Positions 43,704-52,911 are shown, counted from the stretch's first letter. The stretch is DNA of 64,000 nucleotides from Qipengyuania vulgaris (GCF_009827325.1 NZ_WTYC01000005.1:1-64000); one strand, 5' to 3'. Program-made: numbers and translations. The notes: a model not told the origin generated them from the sequence alone.

Positions 43704-44483
43704 ATGGCCGAAAGCCAGACCAAGATCGATGCCGCTGCAGAGAAGGCTTATGCCGAAGCTGCCGACAAGAAGACGTCCGAGGTTAGCGTCAAGGCTATCG
43801 AGAAGGCCGTCGACGCCGGAACGACTGCGCCCGTGAAAGCGGACGCCGTCGCCAAGGCTGTTGCCGCACCTGCTGAAAAGCCCGCCGCGAAGGCGGCTCC
43901 GGTGAAGGCGAAGAAGGTCGCTGCCAAGAAAGGCCCGGCAAAGAAAAAGCCGGTCGCCAAAAAGGCCGCTCCGGCCAAAAAGGCCGCCACGACAACCTCG
44001 AATACCCCGATCACCAAATTGAAGGATACCATCATGGCCACCGCCAAGAACGCAAAGACCGCCGATTACACCACCAAGGCCAAGGAAATGGCTGCTGACA
44101 TGCAGACCCGCGCCAAGGCCGCTTACGACAAGAGCAGCGAAATGACCCAGGAAGCAGTCGAATTCCAGAAGGGCAACATCGAAGCCCTGATCCAATCGGG
44201 CAAGATCTTTGCTTCGGGCATGCAGGACATGGGCCGCACTTATGTCGAAGAAGCCAAGTCGGCTGCCGAAACCGTCCAGGGCGACGTCAAGAAGTTCGCC
44301 GCGATCAAGTCGCCGACCGAGCTCTTCCAGCTGCAGGGCGAAATCGCGCGCCGCAACTTCGACGCGATGGTTTCGACCACTTCGAAGAACACCGAAGCCA
44401 TGCTCAAGCTGGCCAACGAGGCTTTTGCTCCGCTGTCGAGCCGCATGAGCCTCGCTGCCGACAAGGTCCGCAAGGCCGCCTAG
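43704..44483 (+). CDS. Phasin family protein with Lys/Ala-rich N-terminus
   Basis: A 259-aa granule-associated protein. The C-terminal half (about 125-259) is the phasin domain: AAYDKSSEMTQEAVEFQKGN, IEALIQSGKIFASGMQDMG, EIARRNFDAMVSTTSKNTEA. The N-terminal half is a low-complexity Lys/Ala/Pro run (PAKKKPVAKKAAPAKKAA) resembling histone H1-like tails. Such basic tails can bind DNA and attach granules to the nucleoid, as in PhaM/PhaF proteins. ATG 43704 with GAGG upstream. Follows phaC. Confidence 0.9.
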   Translation: MAESQTKIDAAAEKAYAEAADKKTSEVSVKAIEKAVDAGTTAPVKADAVAKAVAAPAEKPAAKAAPVKAKKVAAKKGPAKKKPVAKKAAPAKKAATTTSNTPITKLKDTIMATAKNAKTADYTTKAKEMAADMQTRAKAAYDKSSEMTQEAVEFQKGNIEALIQSGKIFASGMQDMGRTYVEEAKSAAETVQGDVKKFAAIKSPTELFQLQGEIARRNFDAMVSTTSKNTEAMLKLANEAFAPLSSRMSLAADKVRKAA

Positions 44484-44641
44484 TCGATCAGAGCTTCAAC
44501 GCGCCGGGCATCTCTCTCCTCTCTCCCTTGTCCGGTAGTTGGAAACGGCGGGTCGGATGGCACAATCGTGTCGTCCGGCCCGTTTGCCTTTTCATAGACC
44601 CGAAGCGCCTTTTTGACGTTTTCTCGACCCCGATAAGCCAT
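44480..44641 (-). CDS. Hypothetical small protein, 53 aa
   Basis: A short charged frame ([20 protein letters not shown] start) ending 4 nt inside the phasin 3' end on the opposite strand. The first 20 residues look like a plausible amphipathic helix; the rest is Pro/Asp-rich. Weak ribosome site. No family recognised; it could be spurious. Confidence 0.4.
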   Translation of the reverse strand: MAYRGRENVKKALRVYEKANGPDDTIVPSDPPFPTTGQGREERDARRVEALID

Positions 44642-44696
44642 TGCCTGTCGCTCACCGCTTGCGATTTCCGACAGGCTTACGATATTGGCGCCTGCG

Positions 44697-45059
44697 ATGA
44701 CCCACCCCAACCGTCTCCACCCCATGCTCGCCGGAAAAGGCGACGATGATGCGCGCGAAGGCGATGGCCAGGTCGGCATCGCCACCAAGACGCGCGCCAA
44801 GCCGAAGAAGCCCAGCCAGTACAAGGTGCTGCTGCTTAACGACGATTACACTCCGATGGAGTTCGTCGTCATCGTGCTGAAGCGTTTCTTCCGCATGGAT
44901 ATGGAAGAGGCCACAAGGGTGATGCTTCACGTCCACCAGAAGGGCGTCGGCGTCTGCGGGATCTTTCCCTACGAGGTCGCCGAAACCAAGGTGAACCAGG
45001 TGATGGACTTCGCCCGACAGAACGAGCACCCGCTTCAGTGCACGCTGGAAAAGGCCTGA
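44697..45059 (+). CDS. clpS: ATP-dependent Clp protease adaptor ClpS
   Basis: A 120-aa adaptor that hands N-degron substrates to ClpAP. The core reads [40 protein letters not shown] and [16 protein letters not shown]. These contain the [10 protein letters not shown] pocket and the His residues that bind the N-terminal amino acid. ATG 44697 starts a short disordered tail; a start at Met10 is possible. The partner transferase gene aat is at 62184, so the window encodes both sides of the Leu/Phe N-degron pathway. Confidence 0.95.
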   Translation: MTHPNRLHPMLAGKGDDDAREGDGQVGIATKTRAKPKKPSQYKVLLLNDDYTPMEFVVIVLKRFFRMDMEEATRVMLHVHQKGVGVCGIFPYEVAETKVNQVMDFARQNEHPLQCTLEKA

Positions 45060-45168
45060 AGCAATCGCCGCAACCGACCACCCCGAACCCGATCCGGTCC
45101 GTGAGGGTCAGGAGAGCGTCTGGGACTATCCGCGCCCCGCAATAGCGGAACGCAGCAATCGCCACATC

Positions 45169-45570
45169 GTGATCCGCCACAAGGGTATCACCCTCGCCGA
45201 TACCCGGCAGGCCTGGCGTACGCTCGAAACAAGTCACCCGCCCACCTACTACCTGCCGCCGGACGATGTCGCCGTGGAATACCTGTCGGCCAATCGCCAC
45301 CGTTCCCTGTGCGAATGGAAGGGCCAGGCACGTTACTGGGACGTTGTTATGGGCGACGACCGGATCGAAGCGGCGTGCTGGAGCTACATCGAACCAACAG
45401 CTGACTTTGCCCCGATTGCGGGCTATTTTGCATTCTATCCAGAACCCTTCGATCACTGCCTGGTCGATGGCGAACAGGTAATGCCCCAACCGGGCGGCTT
45501 CTACGGCGGCTGGATCACCAGCCGGGAGGCGGGCCCCTTCAAGGGCATCCCCGGAAGCCGTTTCTGGTAA
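45169..45570 (+). CDS. DUF427 family protein, 5' end unclear
   Basis: The product (133 aa from GTG 45169) matches DUF427: TLETSHPPTYYLPPDDVAVE, CEWKGQARYWDV, FAFYPEPFDHCLVDGEQV. In-frame codons upstream (to 45004) continue the family's usual N-terminus (ESVWDYPRPAIAERSNRHIV, about 45112-45171). However, no ATG, GTG or TTG occurs in that frame before 45169. Either a rare start codon is used, a frameshift separates it from a start, or the protein begins at 45169 and lacks the first strand. Follows clpS by about 110 nt. Function of the family is unknown. Confidence 0.75.
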   Translation: MIRHKGITLADTRQAWRTLETSHPPTYYLPPDDVAVEYLSANRHRSLCEWKGQARYWDVVMGDDRIEAACWSYIEPTADFAPIAGYFAFYPEPFDHCLVDGEQVMPQPGGFYGGWITSREAGPFKGIPGSRFW

Positions 45571-45634
45571 GACATGACGCGCGCGATTTTTCGCGCTAGG
45601 GCCGCAAACCAGAGACCCACAGGCCGGAACCCGA

Positions 45635-46852
45635 GTGCTCAATTTCCTTCCCGCAATCGACCGCTACATCTTCCGGCTGGTAATCGTGCCCATGCTGGGC
45701 GTGTTTGCGCTGGCGGCCTCGCTGCTGGTGCTCGACAAGATGCTGCGACTGCTCGATTTCGTGGCTGTCGAGGGCGGCCCGGTGGGCGTGGTGTTCAAGA
45801 TGCTGGCCACGCTCCTGCCCGAATATGCCAGCCTCGCGATCCCTCTCGGACTGTTGCTGGGAATATTGCTGGCCTTTCGCAAACTGGCGACATCCAGCGA
45901 ACTCGACGTGCTGCGCGCGGTCGGCATGAGCTATGGGCGGCTCCTGCGCGTGCCTTTCACAATTACCGCAGTGTTGATGACCGTCAACGTGGCGCTGGTT
46001 TTCTTCGTCCAGCCGGTCAGCCGCTTCACCTATGAAAGGCTCGAATACGAATTGCGTTCGGGCGCGCTGGGTGCGTCGATCAAGGTGGGTGAATTCAACA
46101 CCATCGCCGACCGCATGGCGCTGCGTATCGAGGAAAGCGAAAACGACGGACGCGAATTGATGGGCATTTTCGCCCGCGTTGCAAACGATAGCGGACAGGT
46201 GCTCTCCATCAGCGCACGGGAAGGTTCCTTCCTTGCCACGACCGACGATCCGGACACGATCATCCTGCGACTGACCGACGGAACGATCGTCCAGGATACC
46301 GGAAGCCAGACCCCGCGCGTTCTGACATTTACCCGCCACGACCTGCCGATCGACCTGCCGGCGATCGAGGAATTCCGCTCCCGGGGGGAGGACGAACGCG
46401 AGTATATCCTGCCCGAGCTCCTGCGTATCGGCTGGGCCGACAATGCCAGCGAGACGAAACGCGATGCCTCGCAGGCGAGCTTCAACTTCCGGCTCGTGGA
46501 GGTGGTGATGATGGCGCTGATGCCACTGTTGGCCGTGGCGCTCGGCATACCGCCCAAACGAAGTACCAGCGCACTTGGTGTGTTCCTTTCCATCGTGATG
46601 GTCGTCGCCTATCACAAGGTGAACCAATATGGGGAGGATGTGGGCGCGCTCGGCATCGTGGACCCGCTGATCGCCCTTTGGGTTCCCTTCATACTCTTCG
46701 CTGCGCTCATCCTGTGGATGTATTACCGGGTGGCATTCGTCCCCGGTGGCCAGGCTATCGGTGCGCTTGAAAACTGGCTTGCCAAGGTGGCGAAGGGTTT
46801 CAGGCGGCTATTCCGGCGGAGCCGTGTCATGGACGAGGGTGCGGAGGCCTGA
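45635..46852 (+). CDS. lptF: LPS export permease LptF
   Basis: A 405-aa inner-membrane permease of the LptBFG complex. Three N-terminal membrane helices, a periplasmic beta-jellyroll (about 135-270) and three C-terminal helices are visible, with the family start FLPAIDRYIFRLVIVPMLGV and the SSELDVLRAVGMSYGRLL coupling loop. GTG start at 45635. Overlaps lptG by 1 nt. Confidence 0.93.
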   Translation: MLNFLPAIDRYIFRLVIVPMLGVFALAASLLVLDKMLRLLDFVAVEGGPVGVVFKMLATLLPEYASLAIPLGLLLGILLAFRKLATSSELDVLRAVGMSYGRLLRVPFTITAVLMTVNVALVFFVQPVSRFTYERLEYELRSGALGASIKVGEFNTIADRMALRIEESENDGRELMGIFARVANDSGQVLSISAREGSFLATTDDPDTIILRLTDGTIVQDTGSQTPRVLTFTRHDLPIDLPAIEEFRSRGEDEREYILPELLRIGWADNASETKRDASQASFNFRLVEVVMMALMPLLAVALGIPPKRSTSALGVFLSIVMVVAYHKVNQYGEDVGALGIVDPLIALWVPFILFAALILWMYYRVAFVPGGQAIGALENWLAKVAKGFRRLFRRSRVMDEGAEA

Positions 46853-47949
46853 TGCAGCTCGATTTCTTCCCTTCGGCCACGCTCACCAGATATCTGGCCA
46901 AAATGTTCGTGCTTCGCATCCTTGCGGTGCTGGTCATGCTGGTGCTCGTTCTGCTGATGCTCGATCTCCTGTCGAACAGCGGAAAGATACTAGCGGTGCC
47001 CGGCAACGGCCAGGGCGAACTGCTGACCTATGCCGGAATGCGCGCGCCGCAGCTTGTGCAGCGCTTCCTGCCATATTCGGTCTTGCTGGCGACATTGATC
47101 ACCTTGGTGACGCTGAACCAGAACAGCGAAGTCATCGCGATGAAGGCGGCCGGGCTATCCGCACATCAGGTACTCGCACCCCTTTTGCTCACGGCGCTTG
47201 TCGTGGGCGGCATCAGCTTTGCCTTCAACGAACAGGTCGTGACCCGTTCCACCGCAACGCTCAAGGCTTGGGAAGCGGCAGAATGGGGTTCGATCCCGGA
47301 AGAATCCAACGTCCGCGCGAATGTCTACCTGGCAGAGGGGACGAATGTGCTTACCGCCGCGCAACTCGCCGGGCGCGGTGACGACATCCGCATGACCGAC
47401 GTGACGTGGTACCGGCGCAGCCCGGACGGCGCGATCGTCGAACAGATCGACGCCGCGCGCGCCACCTATGCAAAGCCGGGCTGGAGACTCGATGACATCA
47501 CGCGGTTCGAAGTCGCCAGCGCGTCGTCGAGCGAGGCTGGCAGCATCGTGGTGGGAGAAGGCCTGACCCCGAACCAGATTGATCTGGCGAGGATTGATCC
47601 CGATTCCGTACCCTTCTGGGAGCTGGGGGCGCAGATCGACGCATTCGAGGAAGCTGGACGCCGTACGGGCGAGATGCGTGCCAAGTGGTGGCACAAACTG
47701 TCGGGGCCGCTGTCGTCTTTCCTGATGCCCTTGCTGGGAGCTGTCGCTGCCTTCGGGCTGGCGCGGTCGGGCCAACTCTTCGTGCGCGCGCTGATCGGCA
47801 TGGCGCTGGGCTTTGCCTATTTCGTGGTCGACAACGCTGCGCTCGCCATGGGCAATTTCGGGGGCTATCCGCCACTGCTCGCAGCGTGGGCGCCCTTCTT
47901 CCTGTTCGCCCTGATTGGCGAGACGGTGCTCATCCGCACGGAAGAATGA
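46852..47949 (+). CDS. lptG: LPS export permease LptG
   Basis: A 365-aa partner of LptF with the same 3+3 helix layout and central periplasmic domain. Signature segments are TLTRYLAKMFVLRILAVLVM, NQNSEVIAMKAAGLSAHQVL and RSGQLFVRALIGMALGFAYF. ATG overlaps the lptF stop by 1 nt, and its own stop overlaps the GNAT gene by 4 nt, so the three genes are one operon. Confidence 0.93.
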   Translation: MQLDFFPSATLTRYLAKMFVLRILAVLVMLVLVLLMLDLLSNSGKILAVPGNGQGELLTYAGMRAPQLVQRFLPYSVLLATLITLVTLNQNSEVIAMKAAGLSAHQVLAPLLLTALVVGGISFAFNEQVVTRSTATLKAWEAAEWGSIPEESNVRANVYLAEGTNVLTAAQLAGRGDDIRMTDVTWYRRSPDGAIVEQIDAARATYAKPGWRLDDITRFEVASASSSEAGSIVVGEGLTPNQIDLARIDPDSVPFWELGAQIDAFEEAGRRTGEMRAKWWHKLSGPLSSFLMPLLGAVAAFGLARSGQLFVRALIGMALGFAYFVVDNAALAMGNFGGYPPLLAAWAPFFLFALIGETVLIRTEE

Positions 47950-48464
47950 GCGAATTCTCGATCAGGCTTGCAGGGCCGGAAGATGCCGATGCGTTTCGCC
48001 AGATCGAAGAGGATGCGGCCACTCTCCTGCACGAGGAGCCCTCACTCGAGGGAATTCCAGTACCGGCGTCGCAGAGCCCTGAACATTATCGCGCGTTGAT
48101 CGCCCGGGGAAACTGCCTTGCCGCCACCGTTGAAGGCGAAGTGGTGGGCTTTGCCGCTGCAGTCAGGATCGGGCGTGAACTCCACCTTCACGAACTCAGC
48201 GTTGCCCGGATGCACCATCGGCGCGGCATTGGCGGGACATTGCTCCGCGCGCTGGCCATCGATGCCCGCAATTGCGGCCTGAACGCGATAACTCTCGAGA
48301 CCTATCGCGACATCCCCTGGAACGGACCGTTCTACGCGCGCCAGGGGTTTATCGAACTAGAGCACCTTGAAGACCGGCCGCACCTTTCCCGATCGCTGGA
48401 AGCGGCAGTCGTCGCAGGGATGCCGCGAGACCGGCGATGCGCGATGATCAAGTTTCTCGGCTGA
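47946..48464 (+). CDS. GNAT-family N-acetyltransferase
   Basis: A 172-aa acetyltransferase. The acetyl-CoA-binding motif A reads HLHELSVARMHHRRGIGGTL followed by LRALAIDAR, and motif B is IPWNGPFYARQGFIELE. Start ATG 47946 overlaps lptG by 4 nt. Substrate unknown. Probably carried with lptFG only by operon position. Confidence 0.88.
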   Translation: MSEFSIRLAGPEDADAFRQIEEDAATLLHEEPSLEGIPVPASQSPEHYRALIARGNCLAATVEGEVVGFAAAVRIGRELHLHELSVARMHHRRGIGGTLLRALAIDARNCGLNAITLETYRDIPWNGPFYARQGFIELEHLEDRPHLSRSLEAAVVAGMPRDRRCAMIKFLG

Positions 48465-48532
48465 CTGAATTCCGGGAACCGCCGCAATTGAAACGCATTG
48501 ATGCCACAATACTGCCACAAAGGAGATTTGGC

Positions 48533-48793
48533 ATGAAGAAGTTTGCTATCCCCGCCCTCGCTGCTGCGATCGCCCTCGGTGCCTGTGCCGAAGCCAATGC
48601 GCCGGCCGACGAAGGCACTGACGGCACCGACACCACCACCGTGGTGACCGAGCCGGCTCCTGCTGAAACCACTGTCATCACCGAACCGGCCCCGGTCAAG
48701 GGTGAAGAAGGTTCGAGCGTGAGCATCGATGGCGCCGATGTCGACGCGACGATCAGCGAAGACGGCGTTCAGGCGGAAGTCGACGCCAACTGA
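48533..48793 (+). CDS. Small acidic lipoprotein, 86 aa
   Basis: MKKFAIPALAAAIALGA followed by Cys gives a lipoprotein signal; the mature part is Thr/Glu/Pro-rich and acidic with a repeated VVTEPAPAE / VITEPAPVK unit. Strong ribosome site (AAAGGAGA) fixes the start at 48533. Likely a flexible periplasmic lipoprotein; function unknown. Followed by a terminator. Confidence 0.75.
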   Translation: MKKFAIPALAAAIALGACAEANAPADEGTDGTDTTTVVTEPAPAETTVITEPAPVKGEEGSSVSIDGADVDATISEDGVQAEVDAN

Positions 48794-48831
48794 TTCGATA
48801 AAAATCACGGGGTCGCATGACCCGTGTTTGG

Positions 48832-48871
48832 AAAGGGCCGTTCCCAATCACCGAGGGGAGCGGCCCTTTTT
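48832..48871. terminator. Rho-independent terminator between convergent genes
   Basis: Stem AAAGGGCCG (48832-48840) with CGGCCCTTT (48861-48869) followed by a T run. A smaller hairpin (GGGTC/GACCC) precedes it. It ends the lipoprotein transcript and lies 5 nt from the desaturase stop. Confidence 0.8.
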
Positions 48872-48876
48872 CGTGT

Positions 48877-49968
48877 CTAGCGCGTGCGACCGAACGTACT
48901 GCGAGCGATGCGGGCGACGAGTACGCCCATTCCGGCGTGGTTCGCCCCATGATAGGTAGACGTCTCGCCCAGTTCCCCTGCGAGACGGCGGTGCGCTTCT
49001 GGCAGGGAATGATAGGGCATCGACGGCATGAGGTGGTGCAGCGCATGATAGCGCAGGCCCACCGGAGCCCAGATCTCCGCGATCAGGCCGGGCGGCGGCA
49101 CGTTCACGCTGTCTAGGAATTGCGCAGTAACGGTCATCGCCTCGCCTTCGTTTTCCCACAAATGTGCGACCAGTGTGCGTAGCTGGTTGAGCACGGCCGT
49201 GACCGAGACGACCGCGAGCGCAATAAGCAGCGGGCGCCAGCCGAAAGCGAATATGCTGCCGATGAGCAGCCAGGACCAGACAAACCCGCCCGCTTCTTGC
49301 CAGAGCACGCGGCGCTTCAGATTGCCCTCGGCCGGACGCCGGCGAAACTCGGGATTGATCGAAAGCGCCGAGAAACGCTGCCAGGTCAGTTGGCGGATCG
49401 GCGGAAAGACCGCGCCCAGCGGAACCAGTACAGCAAAGCGGAACAGCAGCGCAACCGGGGCGAGCAACGCGATCAGCACGAACAGCGGCAGGCTCCACGG
49501 TTTCATCAGTGCCAGCGGCAGGTATTCCGGATCTTCCACCGTTCCATACTGGGTGCGTTTGTGATGCAGCGTGTGCACGCCTTCATACATGAAGGAAGGC
49601 GTCAGCATCGGAATGCCCACGAACAGGTTCCATCCCGTGCGGAATCCTGGGAGCGCGTCGCGGTGAAGGTGCGAAATCTCGTGAATGAACAGGAGCGCGC
49701 GGTACAGTGTCAGAGCCGAAACGATGCCAAGCGCTACCGCCAACGTCGTATTCTCGATCAGGATGGCAGCGGCAAGCGTGCCGTAGCCGACCAGCGCGGA
49801 TCCGATCATATCGGGCCAGTAGATGGCACCGCGCGCCACCGCGATATCCTTGGTCAGGTCGCGGGCTGCGCGCAGCATCGCCTTGTCGTCGGCGATCTGC
49901 GAATGCCAGCTACGCTCACGCGGTGCGGTCGCGTCAGTGGCTGGGATGATGGTCTGGTCGGCATTCAT
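48877..49968 (-). CDS. Membrane fatty acid desaturase
   Basis: A 363-aa integral membrane diiron enzyme. Three His boxes are present: HEISHLH, HTLHHKRTQYG and HALHHLMPSMPYH, separated by hydrophobic helices. It introduces double bonds into acyl lipids or carotenoid-like substrates; the exact regiospecificity cannot be read. Stands alone, with its own start at 49968. Confidence 0.9.
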   Translation of the reverse strand: MNADQTIIPATDATAPRERSWHSQIADDKAMLRAARDLTKDIAVARGAIYWPDMIGSALVGYGTLAAAILIENTTLAVALGIVSALTLYRALLFIHEISHLHRDALPGFRTGWNLFVGIPMLTPSFMYEGVHTLHHKRTQYGTVEDPEYLPLALMKPWSLPLFVLIALLAPVALLFRFAVLVPLGAVFPPIRQLTWQRFSALSINPEFRRRPAEGNLKRRVLWQEAGGFVWSWLLIGSIFAFGWRPLLIALAVVSVTAVLNQLRTLVAHLWENEGEAMTVTAQFLDSVNVPPPGLIAEIWAPVGLRYHALHHLMPSMPYHSLPEAHRRLAGELGETSTYHGANHAGMGVLVARIARSTFGRTR

Positions 49969-50115
49969 GATCGATTTTCCTGGGTGTGCCCTTAGGTCAA
50001 AGGCGCGAGAAAATACAGTGTCGGCTGTCGATCATAGTGATCGTGTCCGCGCGTTTCCTTGACAAAGATCAACTGCCCAACACAGGGCTAACAGCGGCTG
50101 AATGAAGGAATACAG

Positions 50116-51282
50116 GTGTCCGACGCAGATATTGTTATCGAACCGGTCGAAGGCAAGCAGGGCCGTGCGACCTTCGTGGATCTCGGGCGCGAATTCGCCG
50201 CACGAGAGGCGCATTCGATCCCCCAATTACGTTCGGAACAGCTCGAACTGATCGATCCCGAGAAGAACCCATTCTTCGGACACGCGACCGTCCAGCTGTT
50301 CATCGCCTGCCGGGAGGGAAAACCGGTCGGACGGATAGCTGCCCATATCGACCATCTCGCGCTTGAACTTCCGGCCGAGCAGGGGATGGGACCAAGCACC
50401 GGAATGTTTGGCTATTTCGACGCGGAAGACGAGAATGTGAGCCGTGCCCTGCTATCCCGCGCCGAAGAATGGCTGCGGGAGAAGGGCATGACCCGCATGA
50501 TTGGCCCCCTATCCCTTTCCATCTGGGAAGAGCCCGGCCTCTTGGTGAAGGGTCAGGACCATCCGCCCATGATCATGATGGGCCACCACCCCGCGCATTA
50601 CGCCGACTGGATCGAAAGCGGCGATTTTACTGTGACCAAGCGGCTGTTCACCTACGATCTCGATATCACCTCTGATTTTCCAAAAATCGTTCAGCGCATC
50701 GTCGCCTCGGGCGAACGTAACGAGCGCATCCGCATCAGACCGATCGAGATGAAGCGCTGGGAAGAGGAAATCCGTGTCGTGCTCCACATCCTCAACGACG
50801 CATGGTCGGACAATTGGGGTTTTGTCCCTTTTACAGAGGCGGAAATCGATCACGCGGCAAAGAAGATGAAGCCGATCATCAAGCCCCGCCTCAACATGAT
50901 CGCTGAACTCGACGGCAGGCCAGTCGCCTTCATGATGGTCCTTCCCGATATCAACGAGGTGTTGAAGAAGGTAGATGGCAGACTGTTTCCGTTCGGATGG
51001 TTCCACCTTCTGCGATGGCTACGCAAACCGATGGGAGCCGGATTGCGCGTTCCCCTGATGGGCGTCCTGAAGGAATTCCAGAATTCACGGATCGCCAGCC
51101 AGCTGGCCTTCATGATGATCGAGCATATCCGGCGCAATGCGTTGTCCGATTACGGCAGCCGACGAAGCGAAATCGGATGGATTCTCGACGATAACAAGGG
51201 GATGATCGCCATCGCAGACACGATCGGGAGTTCGGTCAATCGCGAATACGTGATTTACGAAAAAGCGATTGGTGTATCCTAG
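50116..51282 (+). CDS. GNAT-fold acetyltransferase-like protein, 388 aa
   Basis: A large GNAT-like protein of the YghO type with two halves: FFGHATVQLFIACREGKPVG RIAAHID near residue 55, and KPRLNMIAELDGRPVAFMMV near 255. The KRLFTYDLDI and NDAWSDNWGFVPFTEAEIDH blocks are typical of the family. Substrate unknown. GTG start 50116. No co-directional partner except the receiver gene that follows. Confidence 0.75.
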   Translation: MSDADIVIEPVEGKQGRATFVDLGREFAAREAHSIPQLRSEQLELIDPEKNPFFGHATVQLFIACREGKPVGRIAAHIDHLALELPAEQGMGPSTGMFGYFDAEDENVSRALLSRAEEWLREKGMTRMIGPLSLSIWEEPGLLVKGQDHPPMIMMGHHPAHYADWIESGDFTVTKRLFTYDLDITSDFPKIVQRIVASGERNERIRIRPIEMKRWEEEIRVVLHILNDAWSDNWGFVPFTEAEIDHAAKKMKPIIKPRLNMIAELDGRPVAFMMVLPDINEVLKKVDGRLFPFGWFHLLRWLRKPMGAGLRVPLMGVLKEFQNSRIASQLAFMMIEHIRRNALSDYGSRRSEIGWILDDNKGMIAIADTIGSSVNREYVIYEKAIGVS

Positions 51283-51329
51283 CGCCTGTTGCCGGGTTAC
51301 CACGGCGGAGTGAGGTAATGGCCACGTTG

Positions 51330-51355
51330 GGAACTCCATGCCCTGCGCTGCCGTT
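51330..51355 (+). promoter_or_regulatory. EcfG promoter inside the nominal 5' end of the receiver gene
   Basis: GGAAC at 51330-51334 and CGTT at 51352-51355, 17-nt spacer. It lies downstream of the ATG at 51318 and 55 nt upstream of GTG 51411, which argues that translation starts at 51411. Confidence 0.55.
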
Positions 51356-51410
51356 TCCTGAGGACCGCGCCTCGACAACCGGGGCCGACACCGAATGGAT
51401 CAGGGACCGC

Positions 51411-51839
51411 GTGAAAAAGCCCAAGTCATCTTCCAAACTTCCCGACCATATACTGATAGTCGAAGATGATGCGGTCATCAGCCTTACAATCGAACAGGCC
51501 TTGCTGGATGCGGGTGTATCGACGGTAGAAATCTGCCCGACAACCGACGAAGCGCTTGCCGCCCTTCGCCGCAAGCAACCCGACGTTATCGTTCTAGACG
51601 TCCACCTTGCCGATCGTGACGACGGCTGGGCGATCGCAGAACTGGTCCGCACGCTGGGCCCCGATAGCCCGCGGATCATTTTCTCTACCGGCATGCCGCG
51701 CGATATTCCTGAGAACATCGCTGCAATGGGATGCGTGCTTGAAAAGCCATATGAACCGGATGTGCTGGTCGCGCTTCTGAACGAACCGAAGCGCAAGGGC
51801 ATTATTTCTCGTTTGAGAGGCGCACTGAGCCCCGATTGA
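51411..51839 (+). CDS. Single-domain response regulator near the stress locus
   Basis: A 142-aa receiver: HILIVEDDAVISLTIEQALL, phosphoacceptor Asp63 in VIVLDVHLAD, a FAT GUY-like switch in RIIFSTGMP, and Lys in VLEKPYEPD. Single-domain receivers of this kind regulate the PhyR pathway in sphingomonads (SdrG is the known example). GTG 51411 follows AGGGA and an EcfG promoter; the ATG at 51318 would add 31 residues that resemble no receiver N-terminus and would place the promoter inside the gene. Confidence 0.8.
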   Translation: MKKPKSSSKLPDHILIVEDDAVISLTIEQALLDAGVSTVEICPTTDEALAALRRKQPDVIVLDVHLADRDDGWAIAELVRTLGPDSPRIIFSTGMPRDIPENIAAMGCVLEKPYEPDVLVALLNEPKRKGIISRLRGALSPD

Positions 51840-51897
51840 CCTTTGCGTCGGCGCACTTGGCGCCGGAGGCGTAATTCAAGTTAGTAGCCTTAGCACG

Positions 51898-51934
51898 AAA
51901 AAAAGGCCTTCGCTCTCTTGGAGCGAAGGCCTTT
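51898..51934. terminator. Strong bidirectional terminator
   Basis: A 14-bp perfect stem (51902-51915 with 51921-51934) and 5-nt loop, with an A run on the left, so the minus strand reads a T run. It ends the Crp/Fnr transcript and probably also the receiver transcript. Confidence 0.85.
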
Positions 51935-52069
51935 CGGGATCGTATCACCAGCCGCTTGGACGGGAGGGGGGGTCTCGGCGGTGACATAAGCTAAATGAGC
52001 CAGCAGGAGACGGGTTCCCACAGTCCCGAAAATTTTTTGATTGTTTCGAAATGGAGTTGGTCTTCCCTA

Positions 52070-52813
52070 CTAAATGAAGGGACGCTGTCCTTTGCTAGAC
52101 AATTCGAAATCGGCAAAATCCGATGCCTGCTCCATATCAGGGACGCAAATTTCCCGCTGGTTCCATTGAACGAGATTTTCACGGTCCAGCGCACGGATCG
52201 TACGGTTGGTGTGAACCAGAGACAGGCCAAGCATTTCCGATATCTGCGATTGAGTGACCGGTATCTGGAGAATATTGCCCTCCTCCGCCACGCCTGTCGA
52301 GATTGCGCGATCCAGCAGCCAAACTGCCAGGAAGACGACGCGCTCCTTCGCGTTGCGTTGGCCAAGTGAGACAATATGGCCTTCCAGCGCGGTTTCTTCC
52401 TTCGCCGCCAACCAGGTGACATCATAGCCGAGGCGCGGGTTTTCCTTAATCAGGTGAACGAAGTCGCTGCGCCTGAACACACATAGCCGCGCGGACGTCA
52501 GCGCCTCGACCGAATGACTGGAAGGTTCGTCGAACGCACCTTGTAGGCCCACCAAATCTCCTGGAAACATGAAATTGACGATCTGGCGCCGTCCGTCTTC
52601 GAGCGACCGGTAGCGGATCAGTACCCCCTCCAGAACGGTGAAGAGGTGCTTTGCCTGCTCCTCCTCGCGCAGGATCGGGTCACCCCGCTCATAGAGTCGC
52701 TCACCCTGCTTGATCGCTTTCATGTAGGCGCGCTGGCTTTCATCGAGCGGGCGCAGCCCCCGGCACTCCTGCAACGGACAGTCCATGCAATCATACGGTT
52801 TTGCGACGTCCAT
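52070..52813 (-). CDS. Crp/Fnr-family regulator with N-terminal Cys cluster
   Basis: A 247-aa regulator. The cyclic-nucleotide-type sensor spans about 20-140 (GDPILREEEQAKHLFTVLEG, FMFPGDLVGLQG) and the winged HTH contains VTQSQISEMLGLSLVHTNRT. The N-terminus reads YDCMDCPLQECRG, a Cys-x2-Cys-x4-Cys group, and a fourth Cys is in ARLCVFRR, close to the Fe-S ligands of FNR. Oxygen sensing is therefore plausible though the spacing differs by one. ATG 52813 (GGGGGAAAG upstream) is preferred to a TTG at 52840. Divergent from phyR. Confidence 0.88.
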   Translation of the reverse strand: MDVAKPYDCMDCPLQECRGLRPLDESQRAYMKAIKQGERLYERGDPILREEEQAKHLFTVLEGVLIRYRSLEDGRRQIVNFMFPGDLVGLQGAFDEPSSHSVEALTSARLCVFRRSDFVHLIKENPRLGYDVTWLAAKEETALEGHIVSLGQRNAKERVVFLAVWLLDRAISTGVAEEGNILQIPVTQSQISEMLGLSLVHTNRTIRALDRENLVQWNQREICVPDMEQASDFADFELSSKGQRPFI

Positions 52814-52911
52814 CAAGCAGCTTTCCCCCTTCTTCGCCAAGCTCTATAGGCCCACAGTCCGTTGTCCGAAAGTAGCCCTTTGTCAAATTGGAGGTTTTGC
52901 GGGACCCGACC

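Noticed and set aside
48471..48496. GGAAC-N16-CATT upstream of the small lipoprotein as an EcfG promoter
   Set aside because: The -10 element has a mismatch in a position that is invariant in the other candidates.
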